From Pseudomonadota bacterium (lineage in GTDB: Bacteria > Pseudomonadota > Alphaproteobacteria > Sphingomonadales > SMXR01): 35,490 nucleotides of DNA. Position numbers and translations under genes: made by a program. Location: contig JACZSK010000019.1 of assembly GCA_022574255.1 (NCBI GenBank), positions 1 through 35,490 of the forward strand. Reading direction: 5' to 3'. Positions 34,162-35,490 of this stretch are shown in pieces. The notes beneath the pieces are model-generated. The model did no database searches and was not told the DNA's origin. It was given only the letters and a program-made list of their open reading frames with translations. Numbering within the stretch: the stretch's first letter is position 1; each line of letters begins with the position of its first letter.

Positions 34162-34902
34162 ATGACCCACCAGCCTGATCCGCAAGCCCGGTCAAGACGG
34201 CTTTATGGCCGCCGCCGGGGGCCGGCCCTGTCGGCCCGCCGCAAGGCATTGATCAGAGAGCTTTTGCCGCGGGTTGAGCTGAGCCTTGATTCTCCTACTG
34301 TTCCCGGTACGGATTTCGCCGCCGCGACCATAGATGCGGGCGCGCTTTTCAAGGAAAACATGGTGGATCTGTGGGTCGAGATTGGCTTTGGCATGGGCGA
34401 ACATCTTGCCGCCCAGGCCCTGGCCCACCCGACAATCGGCTTCATCGGCTGCGAGCCCTATGTGAACGGCATTGCCGGGTTGCTGTCTCTTATTGATGAG
34501 GGCGGTATGCGGAATATTCGCATTTATTGTGATAATGCGCTGAATCTGATGGAGGCGTTACCCGCCGCCAGTGTCGGGAAAATTTTTCTTCTTCATCCGG
34601 ATCCCTGGCCCAAAAGAAGGCACCAGAGTCGGCGATTTGTCTCGCCCGGGAATATTGATATCGTTGCCCGTGTGCTGCGCGATGGCGGTGAATTCAGGCT
34701 GCAGACAGACGAGACCGGGTATGTACGCTGGACCATGAGATGTCTGGAAAAACGGTCGGATTTTAAATTGCTGGCGGAGGGCCCCGGCGGCGCGCGCCAG
34801 CGCCCCGGGGACAGGCCGCGAACCCGCTACGAAGCCAAGGCGAGGCTTTCCGGGCGCCGCAGTCATACCCTGTGCTTCAAGCGCCTGCCCCGACTTCATT
34901 AA
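34162..34902 (+). CDS. trmB: tRNA (guanine-N7)-methyltransferase
   Basis: A SAM-dependent methyltransferase of 246 residues that makes m7G46 in tRNA. SAM motif I is EIGFGMGEH (73-81), followed by GCEPYVNGIAGLL and the diagnostic LLHPDPWPKRRHQSRRF. The C-terminal RTRYEAKARLSGR matches the TrmB substrate-binding tail. The basic N-terminus (RSRRLYGRRRG) is typical. It begins 26 bp after metK and probably shares its transcript. Confidence 0.95.
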   Translation: MTHQPDPQARSRRLYGRRRGPALSARRKALIRELLPRVELSLDSPTVPGTDFAAATIDAGALFKENMVDLWVEIGFGMGEHLAAQALAHPTIGFIGCEPYVNGIAGLLSLIDEGGMRNIRIYCDNALNLMEALPAASVGKIFLLHPDPWPKRRHQSRRFVSPGNIDIVARVLRDGGEFRLQTDETGYVRWTMRCLEKRSDFKLLAEGPGGARQRPGDRPRTRYEAKARLSGRRSHTLCFKRLPRLH

Positions 34903-34907
34903 AGAGC

Positions 34908-34937
34908 TTGATCGCCGGGGGGTGGTGGCTATATGCT
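34908..34937 (+). promoter_or_regulatory. Probable promoter of the rimP operon
   Basis: TTGATC (34908-34913) is followed after 16 bp by TATATG (34930-34935), or after 18 bp by TATGCT (34932-34937). Transcription would start near 34943, ahead of the hairpin at 34974. Confidence 0.5.
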
Positions 34938-34973
34938 AGGGCGACTATTGAAGGAATCGTCGGGTGGATCGGG

Positions 34974-34996
34974 AGTGGGCAGCGGCCCACTTTTTT
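34974..34996 (+). terminator. Strong intrinsic terminator or attenuator in the rimP leader
   Basis: AGTGGGC (34974-34980) pairs perfectly with GCCCACT (34985-34991) around AGCG, followed by six T. It lies 72 bp after trmB and about 30 bp after a predicted start site, so it may both end the metK-trmB transcript and attenuate rimP transcription. Confidence 0.85.
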
Positions 34997-35032
34997 ATTG
35001 GTATTTCTGGTCTGGCCGGGCTGATTGAAAAA

Positions 35033-35066
35033 ACAGCGAACAGAGCACAGCGAAGCAAACAGAGCA
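35033..35066 (+). repeat. Short imperfect repeats directly before rimP
   Basis: ACAGCGAA occurs at 35033 and 35047, and ACAGAGCA at 35040 and 35059. The arrangement looks like an imperfect 14/19-bp duplication abutting the GTG start of rimP, where a ribosome binding site would be expected. Confidence 0.6.
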
Positions 35067-35490
35067 GTGGATAACGAAGAGAAAATCCAGCAGTTGATCG
35101 CGCCTGTTATTGAGGGGCTGGGCTTTGAACTGGTCCGGGTCGTGCTCACCGGCGCCAGGCGGCGGGTGCTGCAGATAATGGCCGAGCGGCCCGATGGCAG
35201 CATGAATGTGGAAGATTGCGCCACCATAAGCCGCGCAATTTCGGTGCTGCTGGATGTGGAGGACCTGGTCCAGGGTGAATATTCCCTTGAGGTGAGTTCG
35301 CCCGGCCTTGACCGGCCGCTGACCAGGCCCAAGGATTTCGAGCGCTTTGCCGGCAGCGATGCGAAGGTCGAATCTCGCGTTGCAATCGGCGGGCGCCGCC
35401 GCTTCAAGGGCCGGTTGCTGGGTCTTGCGGACGGTGATGTGTTGATAAGAACGGAGGAAGGCGAGGTCGCCGTCCCTCTGGCCGATGTAA
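35067..35490 (+). CDS. rimP: RimP, 30S ribosome maturation factor (3' end outside window)
   Basis: The first 141 codons are present and no stop is reached. The N-terminal RimP domain is clear: IAPVIEGLGFELVRV, VLQIMAERPDG, the NVEDCATISRAISVLLD stretch, and the signature YSLEVSSPGLDRPLTRPKDFERFAG. It continues into the C-terminal SH3-like domain (GRRRFKGRLLGLADGDV). RimP helps assemble the 30S subunit and is usually followed by nusA and infB. The start GTG at 35067 fits the family; no strong ribosome binding site is present, only AGAG within a repeated segment. Confidence 0.94.
   Translation, partial: MDNEEKIQQLIAPVIEGLGFELVRVVLTGARRRVLQIMAERPDGSMNVEDCATISRAISVLLDVEDLVQGEYSLEVSSPGLDRPLTRPKDFERFAGSDAKVESRVAIGGRRRFKGRLLGLADGDVLIRTEEGEVAVPLADV

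Overview
This GC-rich window comes from an alphaproteobacterium, probably a Rhodospirillales-like lineage. The assignment rests on family content (MucR, an alphaproteobacterial Fur/Mur-type regulator, a PraR-like XRE regulator, fused MaeB malic enzyme) and on two gene blocks typical of that class: mutS-glnD-murJ-trpS, and tsaB-(mucR)-fur-miaB-phoH-ybeY-corC-lnt-praR-metK-trmB-rimP. No rRNA, tRNA, insertion sequence, phage gene or CRISPR array was seen, and no gene-free stretch exceeds about 225 bases.

Layout. 1-6064 is an envelope region. It holds the 3' end of a cadherin/RTX adhesin, then a three-gene set (RND/MMPL permease, periplasmic LolA-like protein, outer-membrane barrel) that looks like a trans-envelope lipid or hydrophobe transport system. 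6189-11455 carries yifB/comM, an AmpG-like permease and, on the minus strand, maeB. 11607-18919 is mutS-glnD-murJ, with mutS broken. 19001-24409 holds trpS, a DUF4136 lipoprotein, a DUF2333 protein, an NfuA-type Fe-S carrier, a minus-strand polysaccharide deacetylase and a RutE-like nitroreductase. 24430-35490 is a dense housekeeping run: tRNA modification (tsaB, miaB, trmB), ribosome maturation (ybeY, rimP), lipoprotein acylation (lnt), SAM synthesis (metK) and three regulators (mucR, fur, praR).

Three observations stand out. (1) mutS carries an extra 55 bp just after the Walker A codons, made of a 42-bp direct repeat plus a 15-bp inverted copy of the Walker A DNA. It shifts the frame; removing it restores a 939-residue MutS. 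It is either a template-switch mutation giving a mutator strain or an assembly artefact. (2) The metK leader has a promoter-like pair followed at once by a 10-bp hairpin whose loop is perfectly complementary (6 nt) to the metK Shine-Dalgarno. This is an H-type pseudoknot layout like that of SAM-sensing translational riboswitches, but with a sequence I do not recognise as a known class. (3) Short tandem duplications (12, 18, 21, 25, 27 bp and others) recur across the window, several in frame inside highly conserved genes (mutS, miaB, ybeY), which suggests lineage-specific minisatellite-like expansion.

Starts were chosen from visible ribosome binding sites and family N-termini. Several differ from the longest open frame, and the entries say so.
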